Part shown: positions 10,546 through 21,100 of the stretch, in pieces | Numbering within the stretch: position 1 is the stretch's first letter | Layout: each line of letters starts with the position of its first letter | Assembly: GCA_039621445.1 (NCBI GenBank) | Contig: CP154956.1 | Span: 22,598,588 to 22,662,587, forward strand | Direction: 5' to 3' | Length of the DNA: 64,000 bases | From: Euglena gracilis | Taxonomy: Eukaryota; Euglenida; Euglenophyceae; Euglenales | The notes under the pieces: generated by a model | The model's input: the letters and a program-made list of their open reading frames with translations, nothing else | Told to the model about the DNA's origin: nothing | Databases searched by the model: none | Program-made: the position numbers and the translations under genes

Positions 10546-12870
10546 CCGTTGCCAAAGTGCTATTTTGCGCCTCCCGGGCGGTAATTGCTGCGTTTTACGC
10601 ACGCCAGCCGCGGGCAAAATTGCGCCTGTCCGCCCGCCGCCCTTCGCGACAGTCAGGTAAAGGATCGCCGACCTCTACCCGGGGCGGACCGCTCGATTTT
10701 TAGAGCGTCGGCGAGGCCGATTTCGGCCGAAAATTGCCCGAAAAAAAAAACGTTTTGCGGGGCTTCCGATGCCAAAGTGCTATTTTGCGCCTCCCGGGCG
10801 GTAATTGCTGCGTTTTACGAGCGCAAGCCGCGGACAAAAAAGCGCCTGTCCGCCCGCCGCCCTTCGCAACAGTCAGGTAAAGGATCGCCGACCTCTACCC
10901 GGTGCGGACCGCTCGTTTTTAGAGCGCCGGCGAGGCCGATTTCGGCCGAAAATGACCGAAAAACGACGTTTTGGGGGGCGTCCGTTGCCAAAGTGCTATT
11001 TTGCGCCTCCCGGGCGGTGATTGCTGCGTTTTACGCACGCCCGCGGCGGGCAAAATTGCGCCTGTCCGCCCGCCGCCCTTCACAACCGTCAGGTAAAGGA
11101 TCGCCGACCTCTACCCGGGGCGGACCGCTCGTTTTTAGAGCGCCGGCGAGGCCGATTTCGGCCGAAAATGACCGAAAAACGACGTTTTGGGGGGCGTCCG
11201 TTGCCAAAGTGCTATTTTGCGCCTCCCGGGCGGTGATTGCTGCGTTTTACGCACGCCCGCCGCGGGCAAAATTGCGCCTGTCCGCAGGCCGCCTTTCGCG
11301 ACACTCAGGTAAAGGATCGCCGACCTCTACCCGGGGCGGACCGCTCGTTTTTAGACTGCCGGCGAGGCCGATTTCGGCCGAAAATGACCGAAAAACGACG
11401 TTTTGGGGGGGGCGTCCGTTGCCAAAGTGCTATTTTGCGCCTCCCGGGCGGTGATTGCTGCGTTTTACGCACGCCCGCCGCGGGCAAAATTGCGCCTGTC
11501 CGCCGGCCGCCCTTCACAACCGTCGGGTAAAGGAGCGCCAACATCTAACTGGGGCAGGCCGCTTGTTTTTAGAGCGCCGGCGAGGCCGATTTCGGCCGAA
11601 AATGACCGAAAAACGACGTTTTGGGGGGCGTCCGTTGTCAAAGTGCTATTTTGCGCCTCCCGGGCGGTGATTGCTGCGTTTTACGCACGCCCGCCGCGGG
11701 CAAAAAAGCGCCTGTCCGCAGGCCGCCCTTCGCGACAGTCAGGTAAAGGATCGCCGACCTCTACCCGGGGCGGACAGCTCGTTTTTAGAGCGCCGGCGAG
11801 GCCGATTTCGGCCGAAAATGACCGAAAAACGACGTTTTGGGCGAAAATGACCGAAAAACGACGTTTTGGGGGGCGTCCGTTGCCAAAGTGCTATTTTGCG
11901 CCTCCCGGGCGGTAATTGCTGCGTTTTACGCACGCCCGCCGCGGGCAAAATTGCGCCTGTCCGCCCGCCGCCTTTCGCGACACTCAGGTAAAGGATCGCC
12001 GACTCTACCCGGGGCAGACCGCTTGTTTTTAGAGCGCCGGCGAGGCCGATTTCGGCCGAAAATGACCGAAAGACGACGTTTTGGGGGGCGTCCGTTGCCA
12101 AAGTGCTATTTTGCGCCTCCCGGGCGGTGATTGCTGCGTTTTACGCACGCCCGCGGCGGGCAAAATTGCGCCTGTCCGCAGACCGCCTTTCGCGACACTC
12201 AGGTAAAGGATCGCCGACCACTACCCGGGGCGGACCGCTTAGTTTTAGAGCGCCGGCGAGGCCGATTTCGGCCGAAAATGACCGCCGACCTCTACCCGGG
12301 GCGGACCGCTCGTTTTTAGAGAGTCCGCGAGGCCGATTTCGGCCGAAAATGACCGAAAAATGACGTTTTGGGGGGCGTCCGTTGCCAAAGTGCTATTTTG
12401 CGCCTCCCGGGCGGTAATTGCTGCGTTTTACGCACGCCAGCCGCGGGCAAAATTGCGCCTGTCCGCCGGCCGCCCTTCGCGACAGTTAGGTAAAGGATCT
12501 CCGACCTCTACCCGGGGCGGACCGCTCGTTTTTAGAGCGCCGGCGAGGCCGATTTCAGCCGAAAATGACCGAAAAACGACGTTTCGGGGGGCCTCCGTTG
12601 CCAAAACGCTATTTCGCGCCTCCCGGGCGGTAATTGCTGCGTTTTACGAGCGCAAGCCGCGGGCAACAACGCGCCTGTCCGCCGGCCGCCCTTCGCAACA
12701 GTTAGGTGAAGGATTGCCGACCTCTACCCGCGGGGGACCGCTCGTTTTTAGAGCGCCGGCGAGGCCGATTTCGGCCGAAAATGACCGAAAAATGACGTTT
12801 TGCGGGGTGTCCGTTGCCAAAATGCAATTTGCGCCTCCCGGGCGGTGATTGCTGCGTTTTACGAGCGCAA
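10546..12870 (+). repeat. 216-bp satellite array (subfamily A), about 11 monomers
   Basis: Tandem monomers of 216-218 bp. Each contains TGCCAAAGTGCTATTTTGCG, the palindrome GCCCGC(C/G)GCGGGC, GGATCGCCGACC, and the inverted repeat GGCCGATTTCGGCC near its end, followed by CGTTTTGGGGGGCG. Start spacing 10,805, 11,021, 11,237, 11,455 shows the period. Because 216 is divisible by three, reading frames stay open across several monomers, but there is no sign of coding. One short internal duplication lies at about 11,815-11,870 and a truncated monomer at about 12,280-12,300. Confidence 0.95.
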
Positions 12871-14220
12871 GTGTTGGAGGGCGGCTGGCAACAGCAAAAA
12901 TTATGAAGAGCAAAGCCTAATTCAACAAAAAAATTGCCATTTCACTTTGTAGGTGGCAATAAGCTGAATACCTTGTTCAAAGCGTCTTGGAAGAATTTGT
13001 TTTGATGCCTTGCTTTGGGTTTTACTGGTGGAAGTTCCGGCGGAAGGTTACAAAAGAAGTGGTATTTTGAAGGGCTGAAGCCAGAAAATACAAGCAAATT
13101 CCCAGAAAAGAGACATCTCAGAAAACTCAAGGTGTTCTGGTTTGCCAAGGCATGTTGTTCAAGTATCAGTGAAAGAACCATCGAAGAAAGACATTTAGAA
13201 GTGAAATGCAGCTGGGGCTGCCAGCAGCAGGAGGAGGAATCCAAGGAGGAGGAGGAGACCAACAACCTCCAGAACCTGCAGTAAGCTGTGGTATGTACTG
13301 CTGATGGACACCCTGCTCATGCTGCAGATTGTAATTTGCAGCTGGGTGTTGGATGGTTGAAAACATTTGGAACAGATTCTGTGACGGTTTTCTGCAGTTT
13401 GTGCTTTTTTTGTTTTTTTTAGTCCGTTGCTGGAAAGTTCGGGCCACGTAGCCCCTTTTGCCACACCATTTATGGGTTGGGAGGCACTTTCCAAAAGCAA
13501 ATTTGGGCCCAGCAGCCCCAGGACACACCAGGTAAAATGCACATGTCATTTCCAGTCCCAAAGTTCTGTACTGCTGTGATGGGTTGGGAGGCAAATGCTT
13601 TAGCATTTTTGGGCCCAGCAGCCCCTTATGCCACACCACACATTGTGCAACTCAGTTTCAATTGTCCATTTGTGTTGTAAATCCTTTGGGCGGTCAATGG
13701 TACCTGATTCGGCTCGGATCAATGCACACAATTTTGGGCAGAAGAAAGTTCAACATGTCAATGTCAAAAAAAGATTTGCAGAATCAATTGTCAGAATTTC
13801 AATGTCAATTTTGGATTTTTGAAAATGTTGGTTCCTGGCCCTGCCATTTTGTGGGTGCCGCTTCAAGGGGGCCCTGCCCTGGCATTCACATTTGGCAACC
13901 CGAGCCGGCCTGGGCTTCTGGGGGGCCTTCTGGGATAACTTGTGGTTTCTGGGGGGAAACCACAGGTTCCTCAGATGGCGTCCCAAATGGGCCCAGGAGT
14001 GGGCAAGGGGGGGTCATGGAGGATTGTGTTGTATTGGCTGGATTTGCTGGCAGCAGCTGCTTTACACTTTAATCGGTTTTGTTGTACATTATCTCCTCGA
14101 CAGCGCCCCCCCCCCTGAAAATAAAGAAAAGAAAAGAAAAAAACCACCCCCAGACCAAAAAACCCAGATCAATGCCAGCCGCCTAACTTCGTAGGTTGTC
14201 GGCATTGGCCTGGGAGGGGT
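12871..14220 (+). repeat. 1,350-bp tandem unit, copy 1
   Basis: The unit begins GTGTTGGAGGGCGGCTGGCA and repeats at 14,221 and 15,571. It contains a GAGGAGGAATCC-rich segment (about 13,230-13,260), two related blocks with GGGTTGGGAGGCA...GGGCCCAGCAGCCCC (about 13,473-13,530 and 13,580-13,635), and a C-run followed by an A/G-rich tract (about 14,105-14,145). Small ORFs exist on both strands but overlap each other and resemble no family I know. I regard it as non-coding repeat DNA of unknown origin. Confidence 0.9.
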
Positions 14221-15570
14221 GTGTGGGAGGGCGGCTGGCAACGGCAAAAATTAGGAAGAGCAAAGCCTAATTCAACAAAAAAATTGCCATTTCACTTTGT
14301 ACGTGGCAATAAGCTGAATACCTTGTTCAAAGCGTCTTGGAAGACTTTCTTTTGATGCCTTGCTTTGGGTTTTACTGGTGGAAGTTCCGGCGGAAGGTTA
14401 CAAAAGAAGTGGTATTTTGAAGGGCTGAAGCCAGAAAATACAAGCGAATTCCCAGAAAAGAGACATCTCAGAAAACTCAAGGTGTTCTGGTTTGCCAAGG
14501 CATGTTGTTCAAGTATCAGTGAAAGAACCATCGAAGAAAGACATTTAGAAGTGAAATGCAGCTGGGGCTGCCAGCAGCAGGAGGAGGAATCCAAGGAGGA
14601 GGAGGAGACCAACAACCTCCAGAACCTGCAGTAAGCTGTGGTATGTACGGCTGATGGACACCCTGCTCATGCTGCAGATTGTAATTTGCAGCTGGGTGTT
14701 GGATGGTTGAAAACATTTGGAACAGATTCTGTGAAGGTTTTCTGCAGTTTGTGCTTTTTTTTGGGTTGGGAGTCCGTTGCTGGAAATTTCGGGCCACGTA
14801 GCCCCTTTTGCCACACCATTTATGGGTTGGGAGGCACTTTCCAAAAGCAAATTTGGGCCCAGCAGCCCCAGGACACACCAGGCAAAATGCACATGTCATT
14901 TCCAGTCCCAAAGTTCTGTACTGCTGTGATGGGTTGGGAGGCAAATGCTTTAGCATTTTTGGGCCCAGCAGCCCCTTATGCCACACCACACATTGTGCAA
15001 CTCAGTTTCAATTGTCCATTTGTGTTGTAAATCCTTTGGGCAGTCAATGGTACCTGATTCGGCTCGGATCAATGCACACAATTTTGGGCAGAAGAAAGTT
15101 CAACATGTCAATGTCAAAAAAAGATTTGCAGAATCAATTGTCAGAATTTCAATGTCAATTTTGGATTTTTGAAAATGTTGGTTCCTGGCCCTGCCATTTT
15201 GTGGGTGCCGCTTCAAGGGGGCCCTGCCCTGGCATTCACATTTGGCAACCCGAGCCGGCCTGGGCTTCTGGGGGGCCTTCTGGGATAACTTGTGGTTTCT
15301 GGGGGGAAACCACAGGTTCCTCAGATGGCGTCCCAAATGGGCCCAGGAGTGGGCAAGGGGGGGTCATGGAGGATTGTGTTGTATTGGCTGGAATTGCTGG
15401 CAGCAGCTGCTTTACACTTTAATCGGTTTTGTTGTACATTATCTCCTCGACAGCGCCCCCCCCCTGAAAAAAAAAGAAAAGAAAAGAAAAAAACCACCCC
15501 CAGACCAAAAACCCCAGATCAATGCCAGCCGCCTAACTTCGTAGGTTGTCGGCATTGGCCTGGGAGGGGT
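14221..15570 (+). repeat. 1,350-bp tandem unit, copy 2
   Basis: Second complete unit, nearly identical to copy 1. It has GTGAAGGTTTTC at about 14,731 instead of GTGACGGTTTTC. This variant also occurs in the inverted copy at about 63,640, which ties that copy to this one. Confidence 0.9.
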
Positions 15571-16086
15571 GTGTGGGAGGGCGGCTGGCAACGGCAAAAA
15601 TTAGGAAGAGCAAAGCCTAATTCAACAAAAAATTGCCATTTCACTTTGTACGTGGCAATAAGCTGAATACCTTGTTCAAAGCGTCTTGGAAGACTTTCTT
15701 TTGATGCCTTGCTTTGGGTTTTACTGGTGGAAGTTCCGGCGGAAGGTTACAAAAGAAGTGGTATTTTGAAGGGCTGAAGCCAGAAAATACAAGCGAATTC
15801 CCAGAAAAGAGACATCTCAGAAAACTCAAGGTGTTCTGGTTTGCCAAGGCATGTTGTTCAAGTATCAGTGAAAGAACCATCGAAGAAAGACATTTAGAAG
15901 TGAAATGCAGCTGGGGCTGCCAGCAGCAGGAGGAGGAATCCAAGGAGGAGGAGGAGACCAACAACCTCCAGAACCTGCAGTAAGCTGTGGTATGTACTGC
16001 TGATGGACACCCTGCTCATGCTGCGGATTGTAATTTGCAGCTGGGTGTTGGATGGTTGAAAACATTTGGAACAGATTCTGTGACAG
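15571..16086 (+). repeat. 1,350-bp tandem unit, copy 3 (truncated)
   Basis: Only the first 516 bp of the unit. It breaks off at GATTCTGTGACAG, and satellite resumes with TTTTACG. The shared GTTTT makes the exact joint ambiguous by up to five bases. The left satellite flank (TTTTACGAGCGCAAG, ending about 12,871) and the right flank (TTTTACGTACGCCAG, from 16,087) overlap by about 15 bp with three mismatches, like an imperfect target-site duplication of the whole block. Confidence 0.85.
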
Positions 16087-17496
16087 TTTTACGTACGCCA
16101 GCCGCGGGAAAAATTGCGCCTGTCCGCCCGCCGCCCTTCGCAACAGTTAGGTATAGGATCGCCGAACTCTACCCGCCGCGGACCGCTCGTTTTTAGAGCG
16201 CCGGCGAGGCCGATTTCGGCCGAAAATGACCGAAAAATGACGTTTTGGGGGGCGTCCGTTGCCAAAATGCTATTTTGCGCCTGCCGGGCGGTAATTGCTG
16301 CGTTTTACGAGCGCAAGCCGCGGGCACCAATGCGCCTGTCCGCCCGCCGCCCTTCGTAACAGTTAGGTGAAGGATCGCCGACCTCTACCCGGGGCGGAGC
16401 GGTCGTTTTTAGAGCGCCGGCGAGGCCGATTTCGGCCGAAAATGACCGAAAAATGACGTTTTGGGGGGCGTCCGTTGCCAAAGTGCTATTTTGCGCCTCC
16501 CGGGCGGTAATTGCTGCGTTTTACGAGCGCAAGCCGCGGGCAACAATACGTCTGTCCGCCCGCCGCCCTTCGCAACAGTCAGGTATAGGATCGCCGAACT
16601 CTACCCGGTGCGGACCGCTCGTTTTTAGAGCGCCGGCGCGGCCCATTTCGGCTGAAAATGACCGAAAAAAAAACGTTTTGGGGGGCTTCCGTTGCCAATG
16701 TGCTATTTTGCGCCTCCCGGGCGGTAATTGCAGCGTTTTACGCACGCCCGCCGCGGGCAAAGCTGCGCCTGTCCGCCCGCCGCCCTTCGCGACAGTTAGG
16801 TAAAGGATCGCTGACCTCTACCCGGGGCGGAGTGCTCCTCTTAAAAAGCGCTGGCGCGGCCGATATCGGCCGAAAATGACAGGAAAATGACGTTTTGGGG
16901 GGCGTCCGTTACCAAAGCACTATTTTGCGCCTCCCGGGCGGTAATTGCTGCGTTTTACGTACGCCATCCGCGGGCCAAACTGCGCCTGTCCGCCGGACGC
17001 CGTTCGCGACAGTCAGGTAAAGGAACGCCGACCTCTACCCGGGGCGTGCCGCTCGATTTTAGAGCGTCGGCGAGGCCGATTTCGGCCGAAAATGACCGAA
17101 AAATGACGTTTTGGGGGGCTTCCGATGCGATGTCAAAGTGCTATTTTGCGCCTGCCGGGCGGAAATTGCTGTGTTTTACGCACGCCTGCCGCGGGCAACA
17201 ATGCGCCTGTCCGCCCGCCGCCCTTCGCAACAGTTAGGTAAAGGATCCGCCGACCTCTACCCGGGGCGGAGCGCTCGTTTTAAAAGCGCTGGCGCGGCCG
17301 ATTTCCGCGGAGACTGACCGAAAAATGACGTTTTGGTGGCCGTTCGTTGCCAAAGTGCTATTTTGCGCCTCCCGGGCGGTAATTGCTGCGTTTTACGCAC
17401 GCCCGCCGCGGGCAAAACTGCGCCTGTCCGCCCGCCGCCCTTCGCGACAGTTAGGTATAGGATCGCCGACCTCTACCCGGGGCGGAGCGCTCGTTT

Positions 17497-17662
17497 TAAA
17501 AAAAGCAACGAACGGCCACCAAAACGTCATTTTTCGGTCAGTCTCCGCGGAAATCGGCCGCGCCAGCGCTTTTAAAACGAGCGCGGGGTAGAGGTCGTCG
17601 ATCCTTTACCTAACTGTTGCGAAGGGCGACTGGCGGACAGGCACATTGTTGCCCCCGGCTGA
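17497..17662 (-). repeat. small inverted satellite segment inside the array
   Basis: After TTTTAAAAAAAGCAACG the sequence reads as reverse-complement satellite (CCACCAAAACGTCATTTTTCGG through to the region of the GTCAGCCGG-like block) for about 165 bp, and then returns to forward orientation. A matching reversed segment occurs at about 60,712-60,877 in the inverted copy, so the micro-inversion is older than that duplication. Confidence 0.8.
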
Positions 17663-18100
17663 CGTGCATGCCCAAGTGCTATTTTGCGCCTCCCGGGCGG
17701 TAATTGCTGCGTTTTACGCACGCCTGCCGCGGGCCAAACTGCGCCTGTCCGCCCGCCGCCCTTCGCAACAGTTAGGTAAAGGATCGCCGACCTCCAGGCG
17801 GGGCGGAGCGCTCGTTTTAAAAAGCCGTGGCGCGGCCGATTTCCGCGGAGACTGACCGAAAAATGACGTTTTGGGGGGCGTCCGTTGCCAAAGTGCTATT
17901 TTGCGCCTCCCGGGCGGTAATTGCTGCGTTTTACGCACGCCCGCCGCGGGCAAAACTGCGCCTGTCCGCCCGCCGCCCTTCGCAACAGTTAGGTAAAGGA
18001 TCGCCGACCTCTAACCAGGGCGGAGCGCTGTTTTAAAAAAAGCGCTTTGCTCTGCCATTTTCGCGAGACCTGACACGAAAAATGACGTTTTGTGGGGTGT

Positions 18101-18120
18101 GGGGGGGGGGGGGGGGGGGG
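18101..18120 (+). repeat. G20 homopolymer tract
   Basis: Twenty consecutive G within a degenerate monomer (about 18,020-18,122), where other monomers have G6. The inverted counterpart near 60,290 shows only the normal C6, so it is private to this copy, or an artefact. Confidence 0.9.
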
Positions 18121-21100
18121 TGTCCGTTGCCAAAGTGCTATTTTGCGCCTCCCGGGCGGTAATTGCTGCGTTTTACGCACGCCCGCCGCGGGCAAAACTG
18201 CGCCTGTCCGCCCGCCGCCCTTCGCGACAGTTAGGTAAAGGATCGCCGACCTCAACCCGGGGCGGACCGCTCGATTTTAGAGCGCCGGCGAGGCCGATTT
18301 CGGCCGAAAAATGACCGAAAAATGACGTTTTGGGGGGCTTCCGATGCGATGCCAAAGTGCTATTTTGCGCCTCCCGGGCGGAAATTGCTGCGTTTTACGC
18401 ACGCGCCGCGGGCAACAATGCGCCTGTCCGCCCGCCGCCCTTCGCAACAGTTAGGTAAAGGATCGCCGACCACTACCCGGGGCGGAGCGCTCGTTTTAAA
18501 AGCGCTGGCGCGGCCGATTTCCGCGGAGACTGACCGAAAAATGACGTTTTGGTGGCCGTTCGTTGCCAAAGTGCTATTTTGCGCCTCCCGGGCGGTAATT
18601 GCTGCGTTTTACGCACGCCCGCCGCGGGCAAAACTGCGCCTGTCCGCCCGCCGCCCTTCGCGACAGTTAGGTATAGGATCGCCGACCTCTACCCGGGGCA
18701 GAGCGCTCGTTTTAAAAAGCGCTGGCGCGGCCGATTTTCTCGAAGACTGACCGAAAAATGACGTTTTGGGGGGCGTCCGTTGCCAAAGTGCTATTTTGCG
18801 CCTCCCGGGCGGTAATTGCTGCGTTTTACGCACGCCTGCCGCGGGCAAAACTGCGCCTGTCTGCCCGCCGCCCTTCGCAACAGTTAGGTAAAGGATCGCC
18901 GACCTCCAGGCGAGGCGGAGCGCTAGTTTTAAAAAGCCGTGGCGCGGCCGATTTCCGCGGAGACTGACCGAAAAATGACGTTTTAGGGGGCGTCCGTTGC
19001 CAAAGTGCTATTTTGCGCCTCCCGGGCGGTAATTGCTGCGTTTTATGCACGCCAGCCGCGGGCAACAATGCGCCTGTCCGCCGGCCGCCCTTCGCGACAG
19101 TTAGGTAAAGGATCGCCGACCTCAACCCGGGGCGGACCGCTCGATTTTAGAGCGCCGGCGAGGCCGATTTCGGCCGAAAAATGACCGAAAAATGACGTTT
19201 TGGGGGGCTTCCGATGCGATGCCAAAGTGCTATTTTGCGCCTCCCGGGCGGAAATTGCTGCGTTTTACGCACGCGCCGCGGGCAACAATGCGCCTGTCCG
19301 CCCGCCGCCCTTCGCAACAGTTAGGTAAAGGATCGCCGACCACTACCCGGGGCGGAGCGCTCGTTTTAAAAAGCCGTGGCGCGGCCGATTTCCGCGGAGA
19401 CTGACCGAAAAATGACGTTTTGGGGGGCGTCCGTTGCCAAAGTGCTATTTTGCGCCTCCCGGGCGGTAATTGCTGCGTTTTACGCACGCCCGCCGCGGGC
19501 AAAACTGCGCCTGTCCGCCCGCCGCCCTTCCCAACAGTTAGGTAAAGGATCGCCGACCTCTACCCGGGGCGGAGCGCTCGTTTTAAAAAGCGCTGGCGCG
19601 GCCGATTTTCGCGGAGACTGACCGAAAAATGACGTTTTGGGGAGTGTCCGTTGCCAAAGTGCTATTTTGCGCCTCCCGGGCGGTAATTGCTGCGTTTTTA
19701 CGCACGCCAGCTGCAAACAAAAATGCGCCTGTCCGCCGGCCGCCCTTCGCGACAGATAGGTAAAGGATCGCCGACCTCTACCCGGGGCGTGCCGCTCGAT
19801 TTTAGAGCGTCGGCGAGGCCGATTTCGGCCGAAAAATGACCGAAAAATGACGTTTTGGGGGGCGTCCGTTGCCAAAGTGCTATTTTGCGCCTCCCGGGCG
19901 GTAATTGCTGCGTTTTGCGAGCGCAAGCCGCGGGCAACAATGCGCCTGTCCACCCGCCGCCCTTCGCAACAGTTAGGTAAAGGATCGCCGACCTCTACCC
20001 GGGGCGGACCGCTCATTTTTAGAGCGCCGGCGAGGCCGATTTCGGCCGAAAATGACCGAAAAATGACGTTTTGGGGGGCTTCCGATGCGATGCCAAAGTG
20101 CTATTTTGCGCCTCCCGGGCAGAAATTGCTGCGTTTTACGCACGCCCGCCGCGGGCAACAATGCGCCTGACCGCCCGCCGCCCTTCGCAACAGTTAGGTA
20201 AAGGATCGCCGACCTCTACCCGGGGCGTACCGCTCGTTTTCAGAGCGTCGGCGAAGCCGATTTCGGCCGAAAAATGACCGAAAAATGACGTTTTGGGGGG
20301 CGTCCGTTGCCAAAGTGCTATTTTGCGCCTACCGGGCGGTAATTGCTGCGTTTTGCGAGCGCAAGCCGCGGGCAACAATGCGCCTGTCCACCCGCCGCCC
20401 TTCGTTACAGTTAGGTAAAGGATCGCCGACCTCTACCCGGGGCGGACCGCTCATTTTAGAGCGCCGGCGAGGCCGATTTCGGCCGAAAATGACCGAAAAA
20501 TGACGTTTTGGGGGGCTTCCGATGCCAAAGTGCTATTTTGCGCCTCCCGGGCGGTAATTGCTGCGTTTTACGCACGCCCGCCGCGGGCAAAACTGCGCCT
20601 GTCCGCCCGCCGCCCTTCGCGACAGTTAGGTATAGGATCGCCGACCTCTACCCGGGGCAGAGCGCTCGTTTTAAAAAGCGCTGGCGCGGCCGATTTTCTC
20701 GGAGACTGACCGAAAAATGACGTTTTGGGGGGCGTCCGTTGCCGAAGTGCTATTTTGCCCCTCCCGGGCGGTAATTGCTGCGTTTTGCGAGCGCAAGCCG
20801 CGGGCAACAATGCGCCTGTCCACCCGCCGCCCTTCGTTACAGTTAGGTAAAGGATCGCCGACCTCTACCCGGGGCGGACCGCTCATTTTTAGAGCGCCGG
20901 CGAGGCCGATTTCGGCCGAAAATGACCGAAAAATGACGTTTTGGGGGGCTTCCGATGCGATTCCAAAGTGCTATTTTGCGCCTCCGGGGCGGAAATTGCT
21001 GCGTTTTACGCACGCCCGCCGCGGGCAACAATGCGCCTGTCCGCCCGCCGCCCTTCGCAACAGTTAGGTAAAGGATCGCCGACCTCTACCCGGGGCGGAG

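Noticed and set aside
11395-11410. TTTTGGGGGG in each monomer as telomere-like repeat
   Set aside because: It occurs once per 216 bp, not in short tandem units, and G number varies.
10585-11454. Long ORFs of up to 298 codons in satellite, on both strands (also 35,599-36,183, 36,471-37,160, 52,382-53,278)
   Set aside because: The 216-bp period is a multiple of three, so any stop-free frame stays open across monomers. The same peptide repeats every 72 residues, other frames are equally open, and arrays with 217-bp monomers lose them.
13438-13460. CACGTAGCCCCTTTTGCCACA in the 1,350-bp unit resembles the dinoflagellate spliced leader
   Set aside because: Too many mismatches and an indel, no GT donor or Sm site after it, and the internal repeat structure explains it. 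It is not evidence for the lineage.
13166-14194. Small ORFs (60-204 codons) in the 1,350-bp unit on both strands
   Set aside because: They overlap each other in opposite strands and several frames, show no known domain, and are conserved only because the whole unit is.
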